A stretch of DNA of 64,000 nucleotides from positions 446,001 to 510,000 of the forward strand of contig JADANN010000438.1 of assembly GCA_018806985.1 (NCBI GenBank), written 5' to 3'. Shown piece by piece: positions 55,701 to 64,000 of the stretch. Positions within the stretch are counted from its first letter, which is position 1. Every line of letters starts with the position of its first letter. Below the pieces are notes generated by a model. That model ran no database searches. It was not told the origin of the DNA and saw only the letters and a list, made by a program, of their open reading frames with translations. Origin of the DNA: Angiostrongylus vasorum. Its lineage: Eukaryota > Nematoda > Chromadorea > Rhabditida > Metastrongylidae. A program made the translations under genes and the position numbers.

Positions 55701-58700
55701 CCTCGATGCTGAGACGGAACAGTTGCAGCTTCAAAGAAAGCAAGGGAGAAATTCATTCACTATCACTAAGATTTCTTCAGTGGCCAGCGCGCTCTGCCCT
55801 CATATCAAATAAGGAAGGATGAATATGTCGAATCACCAGTTCCCCACTCCCAAATCCGACATGCTAGTTCGCCGGTGAAGAATCGAACAACATCAGGTCA
55901 GGACTGTATGAAATCTAAGCCCTGAAGAACCTTTTGTCAGTCCTCACAAACACACTAGCTTGGCTCTTTACATGTTACCTGTCTGAGTGAAAGATTCCTA
56001 CTCACTAAAAGACCCTCAAGACCGTGCTATTGTTCAAGAATAGTAACTTCACGATGTCGGGAACTGTCACCCAATTTGCTTGTTGTGGGCCATCAATAAA
56101 CTCTTCACTCAAGACATCCTAAACAGGATTGACAAAACACTGGATGAAAGACAATCATGTAGCAAGCAAGGTCTCGAAAAGGATTCAGAACGATGGACCA
56201 CATTGACGCGATAAGAAGGCTCATCGAAGTATTGCGACAATGCAAGAGACTGATTGTCTCATTTTCGTTAATTTAAAGAGAAGTTTTGTCTTAATTGAGA
56301 GTGATACTGGAATAGTACAACGTGAGCGTTAAAGAGGTTGGGTAATTAAGCCACCGCTTTGCTGATGACATTTGACGTTCTTATAACACCGAACATTAGC
56401 CAAGCGGAAGGAATGCTTGCCGACTTTGACAGCGCTTAGGAAAAGATCGGTCTTCGAATAAATCTCACACAAACAATATTCATGAGTAACGGATTGGTTT
56501 CTATGGATCACTCACAGCGGTATAAGTGTCACCAAATGCTCCAGCTGCTTAAATCTGCTGCAGGAAGTCAACATGATGAACGACTTTGCCCCAGAGTTGA
56601 GCAGCAGGAAGCGAGCGGCTTGAGGATCCTTCAAGAGCATCGCGGATATAGTGTGGAAAGCAAAGATCATCCGACTTCGTGCACACATTTTCGACTGCAC
56701 GGTTCTTCCACTCTTCAGGCATGCGTCAGAAACCAAATCATTACATAAACACGATAAAAAATCACCCACTGCCATAGAACCCGCAGTCGAATGAGTGATA
56801 CTGGAAGTATCGCGCATAACGTAAGTGACGGGAAAGGGTTCCCGAGCTCCGACCTACTTAAACGATAAAAAGTCAAACACTCCATTCTATATGTCAAATT
56901 GCGAAGAATAAGGCAAGCCTGACACGAAATATGAACGTGGAGGACCTATGGACAAAAGCTGTTAGCCACTGGATTTCTCGAAATATTAAGTTCACACTAG
57001 GAAGACCACCGACCCAATATTGAAAGTTCTTCATGAGAACCCCCAAAAGAAAGATATGGTGTCTAACGAGTCCCTGGAGCAAACAGAACCCGTTGGGTCG
57101 GTCTAGCGTGCGGCAATGAAAATATGGTGTCCAACGAGTCCCTGGAGCAAGCAGAACCCGTTGGGTCGGTCTAGCGTGCGGCAATGAAAAAATAGATGAC
57201 TTACTGGCGGCCACTCGAGTCACTCGACGATCAACATTACAACAGGCGGAGGAGCTGATTTGAAGTGAACCCTTAGTCCCCCTGTGCGCAGAACGCTACC
57301 TTTCAAGTAATACAAAACTTTAAAATTCAGCATATTTTTTTTCGAGTTCCAAGCATTATTAATCCTAAGAATGCTCATTGCTGAAATTGTGCGTTAAAAA
57401 TTCCAAAGGCATGGATTCAGAAAGCTAAGTAATTCTTATTTAAGCATAACTTACTCTTCATTCCACTTTTTCCAACGAATCTACAAGTTCTCAGAGGTCT
57501 ATGTAAGCTTAATATTCTTGCTGGCCTTTTCGTTTTGGATTGCCTTTTGCCAGAGAATTTTGTTGACGAGAAAGCTGTTTCACAGCTGCTACCTACTTTC
57601 AATGATAAAAAAAAGGATGAAGCTCTCGGCGTTGATCAATCCTTGAGGGATACGCCTTGCATTCGACTTCATTAAGCATCGTTGGAGGTATGACTCGTGG
57701 TGGCCTACCGATGTATCGAGCCTGTGCTGATATCCTCCCAGACAAGTACGGTACCAATTTGCCGACCCCGGAGAGATGGAATACTTGGTCAGCCACGGGT
57801 GCAGGGATCGGTCCCAAGTGTGTGTTGCAGGGCGCCTCCGAATACTGCCCCACACGCGCCCCAACTTTGAACTATCAGTTCTCAGTTCTCCAGTGGCATT
57901 ACTACATTATTTGGAAATTTGGCTCGATTTGAACATTAATTTCATCATAACAACGTCCGCCCCAGGTTTTGAAATTCCGCTTGAGGAAAACTGCACAGGA
58001 ATCTTCCCTCCGATGCACGAGTTACGATATAAACTACAAAATCTTGCATAAATCTAAAACACGGCAAAGTTCGCACAGGCTTCTATCGAGTCAAAAAGCC
58101 ATAGACTACATGTACATTTAGATTTAATCTTAAAAAAAGTGTAACCCACTTTATCACCGAGACACTCAAGACGATTTCAGGACACTTTAATTATCACTGT
58201 GGCAAATTGCAGCTGCCCAGTGGTCTTCATTTGCTGGCAGAATACGAAGAAATCCACGGCTAGCTTGCAAAGCGCTTCGGTGGCCTAGGTTTCCCGTCAA
58301 TCGAACTTTTTCCCACTGGAAATTTTAAAATCCGTGGAGTAGCCTACTACAGGGAAGAACGTCTGATTTAGGCTGCTGTTTGAAAACAGGAACGCTCACC
58401 AGCCATATTGCAGCTGCAAAACGTCGTGGAAGAGAAGACCAAAAAGGCCACGACTAGTTTAATAAGAATTGTAGCCAATTCAGAAATTCCGCAATAATTT
58501 TTAAGGCATTTCTAAATAACCGATAAGGAAGAGAAAAAAGGACTAAAAGTTCTTAACCGACCGCAATATTTGCTAAGGTAAAAACAAGGTAATAAACTCT
58601 AAATACCTCCAAAAAATATCCGAAAAAGAAAACAATCCTTCCCCTTTTTTTGCCAGGCTACCTCTCAAGCTAGTGAATTAGCGGATGGGATGTTGCTCTA

Positions 58701-61700
58701 CGCGATTGCACTGAATCGTTCAATAGCCTCCGGACTACCAAATCCATCTGGAGAAGAGCTGGTCCATTTTGCGAAAGGCACCTTCGAAGGTGAATACAGA
58801 TTTTTTAACAAATCCTCCTACACAGGTAACGAAGCATAACTTTCAGCGTGAGTAAACTAGATACTGGAATATTTTAGAGAATCCAAAACGTCTTGAAATC
58901 TTCAAGGATCTTGGCTCAAAAAAATTTTTGAAAAAGCCATACTTTAAATATCTTCGCAAATATAACATTATCTGCGTCAACGTCAACAAGTTGCTCAAGC
59001 AGACATAAGGTTTCATATTTCTCGTGGTTGTGTACCAGAACTGTTCCGGGTGCCCCACCCGTTCGATGTACAACGCGTGCATTATGTTGGTGTGAGACGT
59101 CGTTTATTTTTTCTCCTTTCCATCGCAAACGGACCAGCGAAACTGTTTTTCGTCGTGTTTGCCAGGTTAGACTGGCCAAAATTTGTACACAAAAAACTTA
59201 CTCGATCCCCTGCCGTTGGTACAACCAGTTCTTGCACAGCGAAGAAAATCGTTCGCGAAACTATTTTTGAGGAGCGGCAGAAGTGTGGAGCCACGTAGTC
59301 TTTTTGAACCCCCAACGAGATATGGCACCGCTAAAAAGTTTGGGTGCAGAAAGGCTGCTACAGTTTCCTAGCCACAATGATCTGCCATGTTTTGGAGAAA
59401 ACGTTGAAACTGAGCTATAATTCCGCCACAGTTGAGTATCGAAGACTTCATTGGAGTTTACAATTCAAGCTATGGCAATCCAGTACGACTTTAATTTAAA
59501 GAGATTAATTTGTTTTTATGTTAATTTTACACAACTAATAATCGCATCTGCTGCTTTCGATTCGTTTCTCCACATCCATCTCCCACGAAGGCCTTCCAAC
59601 ATTTCGCGAGTGAAATCTGCTACTACTTCAGCAATTTCGTCTTCCTTACAGACGTCGTTTGATGTTTGTCAAATCGATTCTCAAAGAAATCCCCGGAAAT
59701 CCTTACTCGAGCGCTTTCTCTTGGATTGCAGTATGAGAAATGTTCCAGAAAGTCTGGATCTCGCTTCGCTATCCCGGAGGCTTGAGAGGCTTGATGAGGC
59801 GAGGATGGCTTCGAGCCAGCACCACGCTCGTAATAAACGGTTATCACTTCCACTATGCTGCCAGCCTCTGTTTCTATGAGATTACCACAAGAAAGTTGTT
59901 GGGAAAAATAAATCGACGCAATTTCCACAAAGATATTAAAGTTTTATAAAGAAATCATGCACCGAATACACGGTGTACTTCGATGTTTCAATGAGTAGAT
60001 TGGCACCGGCGTATTTGGAGCGCGCTTTTTTGGGTTTTTCGGGATCCACAGGTTGGAATTGAACCAAACAGGATTGAAAGCTGTATGAAAGAGCCATTAC
60101 GGTAAAGACTATCAATGGCAATTCACAATCCAGGAAACCGTCCTATCGATGTAAGCTCTTTGGTGGAGAGTAAACAAATGGTGAATACATCGTCATCAAT
60201 CGAGTAATCGCGTAACAGAAGGAAATGCGGAACTAGAACTCTATGCAAGAATTGATCCTCTTTTCTTCGAAGAATATCCTTCCTGATTAAGAAGCCGGTG
60301 TCACCTGTGTCATCTGTCATCCCATTGATCGTCTACCTCGAGCAGGGGCCACTAAATTTTCCATTTTACCTTGTCTCGTGTAAGAGTAGCCCAGTGGGTC
60401 ATGCTCGCTCTAGGAACTCGCTGAGCATCATACGTTTTTCCTAGCGTCTTCGCGATCTGACCATCGGGTTGATGGTCTTCCTGCAGTGCGTTTGACTTCC
60501 TAAGGAATCCACTCACTTAGGGCTTTTTGTTCAACAGTTGTCATTGGCTTGGATTACGTGTTCGGCCCATCTCATCTACGGCGTGTAGAACGGATCTCTC
60601 ACTTTTAATCCTTGACTCAGGTCGCAGGTTCGGATGTCTTCCCTTACTTGTGTGACTCGCGATACTCCCTAGCATCGTCCTTTGGACTGCGCGTTCAATA
60701 CGCTGAGTGATCCTTTGATCCTGCTTACGCAGTGACCAGGTTTCTGACGCATACGTTAAGGCAGGAAGTACTGTTGAGTCGAAAAAGTGGGCACGGAGTC
60801 GGGTGTTCCTTGTTTTCTTTACAACATTCTCGATGCTATAGAAAGCTCCAGAACTGCGCCCTTCTTTCTGCTCAACTCTGGCACTAAATCATCATGTCGA
60901 TTTGCCGACCTAGATGGACGCATCTAAAGAAATCCGAGAAATCCACTCCGCTCGGCGTGAATGGAGCATAAGTAACCAATCAGTTCTTCATGAACATCGT
61001 TGTTATGAGATTTAGTCGAAGACCAATCTTTCCACAGGTTTTGTCGAAGTTGGCAAGCATTCGTTCAGCTTGGATAATGTTTGGTGTTGCAAGGACGATG
61101 TCACCAGCAAAGTGAAGATGGTGTAATTGCCAGGCAACCATCGACCTCTTCTTTCATGTTGTCGCATTCCAATGTTAGCATGACGTTCTGGTGGGTGGCA
61201 GTAAATAATTTTGGCGAGATTGTATCACCTTGCGTAACCCCTGTTTTGACGTCGAAATTATATCGTTGTAGAGTGGTGATGTCTTAGTTGTGAAATTTTT
61301 TATATGGCTAACGAAAAATCTTTACATATTGAGTAGGAACTCTCTAATTGTCCAGTGCTTCCATGACTGCTTTTCTGTCAACTTAGTTAAAATCCTTCCT
61401 TAAATCGTCGAAAGTGAGACAGAGCGCTCTTTTGTACTCTCGCGTTACTTTAATGAGTCTTGTTTTCGAGTGAATGTGGTCTATCGTACTGAATAATTTT
61501 CGAAATCCTCCTTGCTCAGATAGCTGTCCTTCGTTCAGCGTTCTGTCAATCCTCTTTAGGATAGCTCAAGTGAAAAGTTTGTAGAAGACACATGCGTCGA
61601 AGTGCAATCATCTTGGTCTTGTAACTTGCGAAGCTTCGGTGGGCTTTGCGGATGCTTTTCGCAGCCTCTGCAGCTTCGACCATGACTGCCGCTCTTCTCT

Positions 61701-62676
61701 CTTTCAGATCTTCTTTTATCGCCAGTCTGCATTATTTTGCAAGTTCGGACTTGAGTTGTGGTTTACTACAGCTTGTGCGACTCCGAGCTGTCGTATAAAC
61801 TCCAGTGTTCCTGATTACAAATGTGTCCTGGTAAATTTCGAACTCTCGGCTTCCAAAATTTCTCGTCGATATTATCGAAAACGGCATTCAGTTTGCGGTG
61901 GTTTTCATACTTCGTTTTTAGAAGTTGGCGGCTTTTCTTCCTTTCCGCGGGGAACGAATCGTGTACAAAGGTTGCGATGGTCCGATCCCGTGTAGAATTT
62001 TAGGACAACAGCGACATCGGTTAGGCAAAACCTTCGATTTACTATGATGTGATCTATTTCGTTGTGGTGCTCTCACTGGACTCACTGGAAGACTCCCACT
62101 TCCAGCGTTGAGAATGGGGCTTCTGGAATTGCGATTTACCATGAGTGATCTCGGTGGTCATGTTAAACTCGAACAGCCACTCACCCTGATCATTCCATTC
62201 TAATCCGTGGTTCCAAATTTGACGTTTTTCAGACATTCTTCTGGTTCCAGTGTTAGCACTGAAATCGCCAATGATGACCTCAAAGAATGCATGTTCTTCT
62301 CTGTAGAACTTCTCCAAGTGCATATAGAACTCTTCGGCTTCGTCTTCGTCATAGCTTGATGTCGATGAGTAAACGACGAAAATTCTCAAACTTTTGACCA
62401 CGTCTCTTCAGTCGTAAACGTCCGAGTGTGTTGTTAGCTGTTGTAGAGAATAGATGTGCATGGTTAAACTCGTGTTGACGAGAACGTCGACGCCGCCGGC
62501 TCCTCTACTGTCGCATGTTCCGAGGAACAGTTCTTCTCTGGCGTCATAGACGGCATTGAATGAGTGACGTCGTCTCGTCTCGGCTAGTCCGATAACATCA
62601 TACCTTATAATTTTAGCCTGCATCATCAAGTCTTCTGTCGAGGATTCAGATGCAAGTGTGTGTGCATGTGTGTATG

Positions 62677-62766
<90 letters not shown>

Positions 62767-63927
62767 GTAGGCATAGATTCACCTTAGTCCTTTGCGATTT
62801 AGGCAGCTTAGAATGGCCCTTAGTTTTTAGCAGCCTCTCGGTACTCCTTCTACTCAACGCTGCCGAATCGGGGGTTCTTTCAGAGCGAAGAGAATATGCC
62901 ACTTTTTTTTAGCTTTTTCATAATCACGTATAGCTTGTTGAGGTGTGGGAGTTGGGTATACTCACAGGCTGCTTACCAGTCTATCCCAGAGTAGACGGGG
63001 AGCTCATTTGTTTAAGGCGACTCCTAATAAATGATGGAAAAGACAAGGAACGCTAATGTCCGTTCTCTTCCTAATCCTATTACACTCAAAAGCAGGATGC
63101 CAGTCAGTCAGAATGCAGATACGGTTAGCGTCATCAAAAATTCTGTGAAGTACGAAGACGTTGGAACTGCTTTAGCTATTGAGATTGCCTCGTCATCCCG
63201 AAATAAGAAACGAAATCTGAACATTGTAACGTTGACTGTAGACGATGAGGAACCCTGCTTTGTAAACCGTGATATTGGAAACTAGTTCTGCCAGCCATGT
63301 TCTTGGGTGACGGCCCTTACCGAACTCTCTTCAACTAATGTTCCACTTGAGATTACTTGCACACCAGGCTTATTGCTGTTGACATAACACTTAGATTTTT
63401 TCCAAAAGCAAAGAATGGAAACATTGTTGGTCTCTTTAATTCATTCTATAGCCATTAAGAGAGCAAGAGATAAAAATTACAAATGAGCTTATCGGATATA
63501 CTGTAATTGTGAAATTCTATTAGAATGCCGAACACATTGCTATGACTTGATCAGCTTGCGAAAGTACGTATATCGGTGTAGGTTGGCGTATTAGTGGCAT
63601 ACATAAATAAGTAATTTTACGATTTCGATAAGTCTTAGGTTTCACTGGATCCGTAACCATTAACGAACACTTCACACGAGATCCTTTGTTTATGCTTTAT
63701 GGACTGGACTCTAATGATCAACAAATTGTTTTAATGACAATCAGCGAGGAAATGTCAAACATGAGTACCTCACAGGTGAGTTATAGTTATTCTATAAAAT
63801 GAACCACCCAGTTACAAGAAATTGACAGTGGTCCAGATCAGATTAAAGACGTGCAGCCTGCGTCCGTGATTTGGGCACATCATGGTGGCTCTCCTCCACG
63901 AAATCGTCCACTTTGCGATTACGATGG
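40739..63927 (+). CDS. Gene B: receptor-type guanylyl cyclase (gcy family), ectodomain part of the gene
   Basis: Tandem paralogue of gene A. Twelve exons of the ANF-receptor-like ligand-binding domain were traced, with consistent phases across all junctions; the gene then runs off the window before its transmembrane exon. The signal-peptide exon was not identified. Gene B shows what the missing 5' part of gene A should look like. The third exon carries one extra G in a G5 run (44554-44558) that puts the reading frame out; without it the family motif V-D-V-V-L-G-P-P-C continues directly. That is either an assembly error or a real inactivating mutation. Introns of 8.0 and 4.8 kb are filled with RTE copies. 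As in gene A, sensory-neuron expression is the family norm, not something the sequence shows. Confidence 0.87.
40883..40974 (+). CDS. Gene B exon: ectodomain
   Basis: Encodes [18 protein letters not shown] and [11 protein letters not shown], the conserved K/T-x-A-G-A-V-x-V-A-W-D-x-I block; NES is a potential N-glycosylation site. Leaves phase 2. Confidence 0.87.
40975..42240. other. Intron sequence without recognised repeats
   Basis: No exon is required: 40974 joins 44486 in phase. A 137-codon ORF near 41569 has no family motif. Confidence 0.45.
42243..42455 (-). mobile_element. RTE-type LINE 3' end fragment
   Basis: The complement matches the last 200 bases of RTE copies: CAGAACCCACTGGGATACTC, a purine-rich KWK-equivalent stretch, GAGTCACTCGGCGATCAA, then GGTGGTAAAGGTGG-type tail repeats. 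Confidence 0.7.
42485..42915 (+). mobile_element. RTE-type LINE RT fragment, decayed
   Basis: Broken frames recall the post-FADD region: GKPLHHLCF near 42520, [13 protein letters not shown] near 42645 and the [19 protein letters not shown] stretch near 42780. It is oriented opposite to the 3' fragment beside it. Confidence 0.6.
43034..43305 (+). repeat. SINE family S1, near full-length copy
   Basis: The head starts GGGGCGCCTGTAGCGCAGTGG with GGAGTCGATTCTCGCC as B-box-like part; the body is complete to GGGTTGATCGACGCCGAG. It differs from other copies in several places, so it is an older member. Confidence 0.78.
43306..44485. other. Intron sequence without recognised repeats
   Basis: No exon or repeat match seen on either strand. 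Confidence 0.45.
44486..44593 (+). CDS. Gene B exon: ectodomain, contains +1 frameshift
   Basis: The first part encodes [20 protein letters not shown] in phase with 40883-40974 (AA + C). The last part, in the next frame, encodes [12 protein letters not shown] in phase with 45168-45300. Length 108 bp is one more than the phases allow, and the switch lies at the G run 44554-44558. Confidence 0.85.
45168..45300 (+). CDS. Gene B exon: ectodomain
   Basis: Encodes [18 protein letters not shown] and a stretch ending MSPSWSSI, the family's A-x-I-A-x-x-x-N-x-P-x-x-x-W strand and S-P-S/T block. Enters phase 1, leaves phase 2. Confidence 0.87.
45301..45956. other. Intron sequence left of the fold-back element
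   Basis: AT-rich, no repeat or exon recognised. Confidence 0.4.
46270..46445 (+). repeat. SINE family S1 copy, 5'-truncated and decayed
   Basis: CTAACCAAACCTTTCATTC, GATATGCATTCGGTCAT and GGATTAATCAACGTCGATCG follow the S1 body order with a deletion in the middle. Confidence 0.6.
46447..46590 (-). repeat. SINE family S2-like copy with strong B box
   Basis: On the minus strand it contains GGGTTCGAGTCCC, a consensus Pol III B box, preceded by an AGAGCGTGGTGCGTGG A-box-like stretch and followed by TCTCAGCATTC near its 3' end. Confidence 0.6.
47205..47445 (+). repeat. Short repeat family R3, copy 3
   Basis: Collinear with 33440-33665 (GTGCGCTGCCGGGTGAG, CTGAAGAAGATCC, GGACCACCGACG). The hammerhead-like end is decayed (ACTAAGACGACGAAGCGTC). 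Confidence 0.6.
47446..48322. other. Intron sequence without recognised repeats
   Basis: Nothing recognised; 45300 joins 48323 in phase. Confidence 0.45.
48323..48443 (+). CDS. Gene B exon: ectodomain
   Basis: Encodes [14 protein letters not shown] then SDVAVVYY and APIIDDLD, the conserved F-x-W-x-x-V-A-x-x-Y strand. The first base completes Ser of the previous exon. Confidence 0.9.
48987..49098 (+). CDS. Gene B exon: ectodomain
   Basis: Encodes [18 protein letters not shown] and [10 protein letters not shown]. The donor is CGAA|GTGGGT (phase 1), chosen because the earlier GTGTCA donor would bring in an in-frame stop at the next exon. Confidence 0.85.
49181..49303 (+). CDS. Gene B exon: ectodomain
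   Basis: Encodes [35 protein letters not shown]. The R-I-I-V-x-C strand is typical. Enters phase 1, leaves phase 1. An antisense S1 copy begins about 90 bp downstream. Confidence 0.88.
49396..49662 (-). repeat. SINE family S1 copy (reverse)
   Basis: The complement reads from GTGTGGCGTAGTGATCGG (A-box-like) and GGAATCGATCCCAGC to CGACCCCGGAG-type body blocks and GGGATTGATCAACGCCGAG with a CTTTATCCTTTTA tail. Well preserved. Confidence 0.8.
49663..50424. other. Intron sequence without recognised repeats
   Basis: 49303 joins 50425 in phase. Short ATGTATAC-rich simple sequence near 49665-49700. Confidence 0.4.
50425..50504 (+). CDS. Gene B exon: ectodomain
   Basis: Encodes [16 protein letters not shown] and [11 protein letters not shown], the W-x-D-x-x-x-x-x-D-G-x-D-x-x-A motif seen across nematode RGCs. 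The first two bases complete the Gly of the previous exon. Confidence 0.9.
50584..50688 (+). CDS. Gene B exon: ectodomain, cysteine motif
   Basis: Encodes [17 protein letters not shown] and PPYNCTDC; the paired cysteines are typical and NST and NCT are potential glycosylation sites. 35 codons, phase 0/0; it joins 58657 across an 8-kb intron. Confidence 0.9.
50816..51752 (+). mobile_element. RTE-type LINE, left part of an older, interrupted copy (leader and endonuclease)
   Basis: The leader is followed by decayed endonuclease blocks ([18 protein letters not shown] near 51450; [12 protein letters not shown] near 51587). It stops within the GDFNA region at TTATCACTGGAAAATTTT, immediately before the leader of another copy. 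The rest of the element resumes at 55131. Confidence 0.78.
51753..55130 (+). mobile_element. RTE-type LINE, near full-length younger copy nested in an older one
   Basis: Leader 51753-52330; APE endonuclease 52330-53110 ([42 protein letters not shown]; the SDH motif reads SHH); linker to about 53600; RT 53600-54700 with [34 protein letters not shown] and FADD at 54300-54311; C-terminal region with [19 protein letters not shown] to 55077. Four or more frameshifts and stops (52510, 53555, 54090, 54345) make it inactive, but it is the most complete element here. The tail is GGTATAGGTGACAGGTG. Confidence 0.88.
55131..57240 (+). mobile_element. RTE-type LINE, right part of the older, interrupted copy
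   Basis: Starts with ATCATTGGAAATTTTAACGC, the continuation of the endonuclease GDFNA region broken at 51752, then runs through linker, RT and C-terminal region in decayed form to GAGTCACTCGACGATCAAC near 57220. The start repeats the bases at the left breakpoint, as expected for a target-site duplication. It includes a local tandem duplication at 57058-57190. Confidence 0.8.
57612..57868 (-). repeat. SINE family S1 copy (reverse)
   Basis: The complement gives the head GTGTGGGGCAGTATTCGGAGG, then GGGACCGATCCCTGC, and the S1 body to GGATTGATCAACGCCGAG. A short internal deletion removes part of the ATGCATTCAATCACC block. Confidence 0.78.
57869..58656. other. End of the 8-kb intron, no repeats recognised
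   Basis: Nothing recognised on either strand before the CCAG acceptor at 58656. Confidence 0.4.
58657..58789 (+). CDS. Gene B exon: ectodomain (paralogue of gene A exon 7520-7652)
   Basis: Encodes [16 protein letters not shown] and HFAKGTFEG, the same length and phase as the gene A counterpart. Confidence 0.92.
58790..60295. other. Intron sequence, left part
   Basis: A GC-richer patch at 59030-59375 has long overlapping ORFs on both strands but no recognisable motif. A CTTCGAGCCAGCACCACGCT block near 59810 recalls 6610. No exon is needed, since 58789 joins 63639 in phase. Confidence 0.4.
60300..63030 (-). mobile_element. RTE-type LINE, long reverse copy with an embedded TG microsatellite
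   Basis: On the minus strand: leader (63030-62770), endonuclease ([19 protein letters not shown] near 62590, [12 protein letters not shown] near 62490, [12 protein letters not shown] near 62280), an abrupt shortening near 61850-61560, then RT remnants (DLKDF, FSTIDH-equivalents near 61500-61380) and the C-terminal region to the GGTGACACCGG tail at 60300. Frameshifts are numerous. It lies antisense in a gene B intron. Confidence 0.82.
62653..62766. repeat. (TG)n microsatellite inside the RTE endonuclease region
   Basis: Nearly pure TG dinucleotides from about 62691 to 62764, preceded by GTGCATGTGTGTATGTG. The position equals the CAAGTGTACGTGCATTGTAGG-like bases of intact copies. Confidence 0.92.
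63031..63638. other. Intron stretch with an unassigned 84-codon ORF
   Basis: The ORF 63031-63285 (plus strand) begins right where the RTE leader ends and has no motif I recognise; it is not needed by gene B's frame. The rest is AT-rich. Confidence 0.3.
63639..63775 (+). CDS. Gene B exon: ectodomain (paralogue of gene A exon 12907-13043)
   Basis: Encodes [19 protein letters not shown] and [16 protein letters not shown]. Same size and phase as in gene A; ends CAG|GTGAGT. Confidence 0.92.
63812..63927 (+). CDS. Gene B exon: last ectodomain exon in the window
   Basis: Encodes [18 protein letters not shown]. The in-frame acceptor CCCAG at 63811 implies a 36-bp intron. It leaves phase 2 at GG|GTTTGT; the transmembrane exon lies beyond the window. 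Confidence 0.87.
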
Positions 63928-64000
63928 GTTTGTTAACCTAGTTTTCATGGTCTTGTTTCATATGAACCTCTTTTAAAAAAAAATTTCTTTTGGGATAACC

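Noticed and set aside
59028..59371. Cluster of 77-88-codon ORFs on both strands
   Set aside because: Overlapping frames of similar length on both strands reflect local GC content; no frame shows a domain and no splice context fits.
62408..62902. 164-codon minus-strand ORF with a His-Thr repeat
   Set aside because: It is the RTE endonuclease reading through the embedded TG microsatellite, not a separate gene.

Overview
The window looks like nuclear DNA of a strongylid (hookworm-type) nematode. Short exons are separated by introns of tens of bases to 8 kb. Two receptor-type guanylyl cyclases (RGCs) of the nematode gcy family lie in tandem on the + strand. The rest is mostly decayed RTE-type LINEs, Penelope-like elements (PLEs) and tRNA-derived SINEs of the kind that fill hookworm introns. 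No bacterial, organellar or viral gene was seen. The genus is an inference from repeat and gene type, not from a search.

Gene A (7520-28724) has its 3' part in the window: the end of the ligand-binding ectodomain, one transmembrane helix, a kinase-homology domain without catalytic residues, the dimerisation helix, and a complete guanylyl cyclase domain with a stop codon. Its N-terminal exons must lie upstream of position 1. One kinase-domain exon between 17372 and 19234 was not found, and one splice junction (22278/23080) is out of frame by one base. Gene B (about 40739 to beyond 64000) has its ectodomain exons in the window. Its last three recognised exons match the first three of gene A in size, phase and sequence, so the two are tandem paralogues. 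Gene B has one extra G in a G5 run (44554-44558) that breaks the frame.

Layout: 1-7519 decayed RTE, PLE and a 400-bp repeat; 7520-28724 gene A, with introns holding one RTE split by a PLE, an internally deleted RTE, SINEs and palindromes; 28725-40738 intergenic, with a PLE flanked by inverted pseudo-LTRs, RTE fragments, SINEs, several medium repeats and a 0.35-kb TG tract; 40739-63927 gene B, whose 8-kb intron (50689-58656) is almost entirely an RTE nested inside an older RTE, and whose next intron (58790-63638) holds a reverse-strand RTE containing a TG microsatellite.

The two cyclases are predicted to be single-pass sensory receptors that make cGMP on the cytosolic side; in nematodes this family acts mainly in chemo- and thermosensory neurons. 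The most notable non-genic signals are hammerhead-ribozyme-like motifs in the PLE pseudo-LTRs and in a separate short repeat family, two SINE families with RNA polymerase III A/B-box-like heads, and a 1.2-kb fold-back element that has collected both SINE types.
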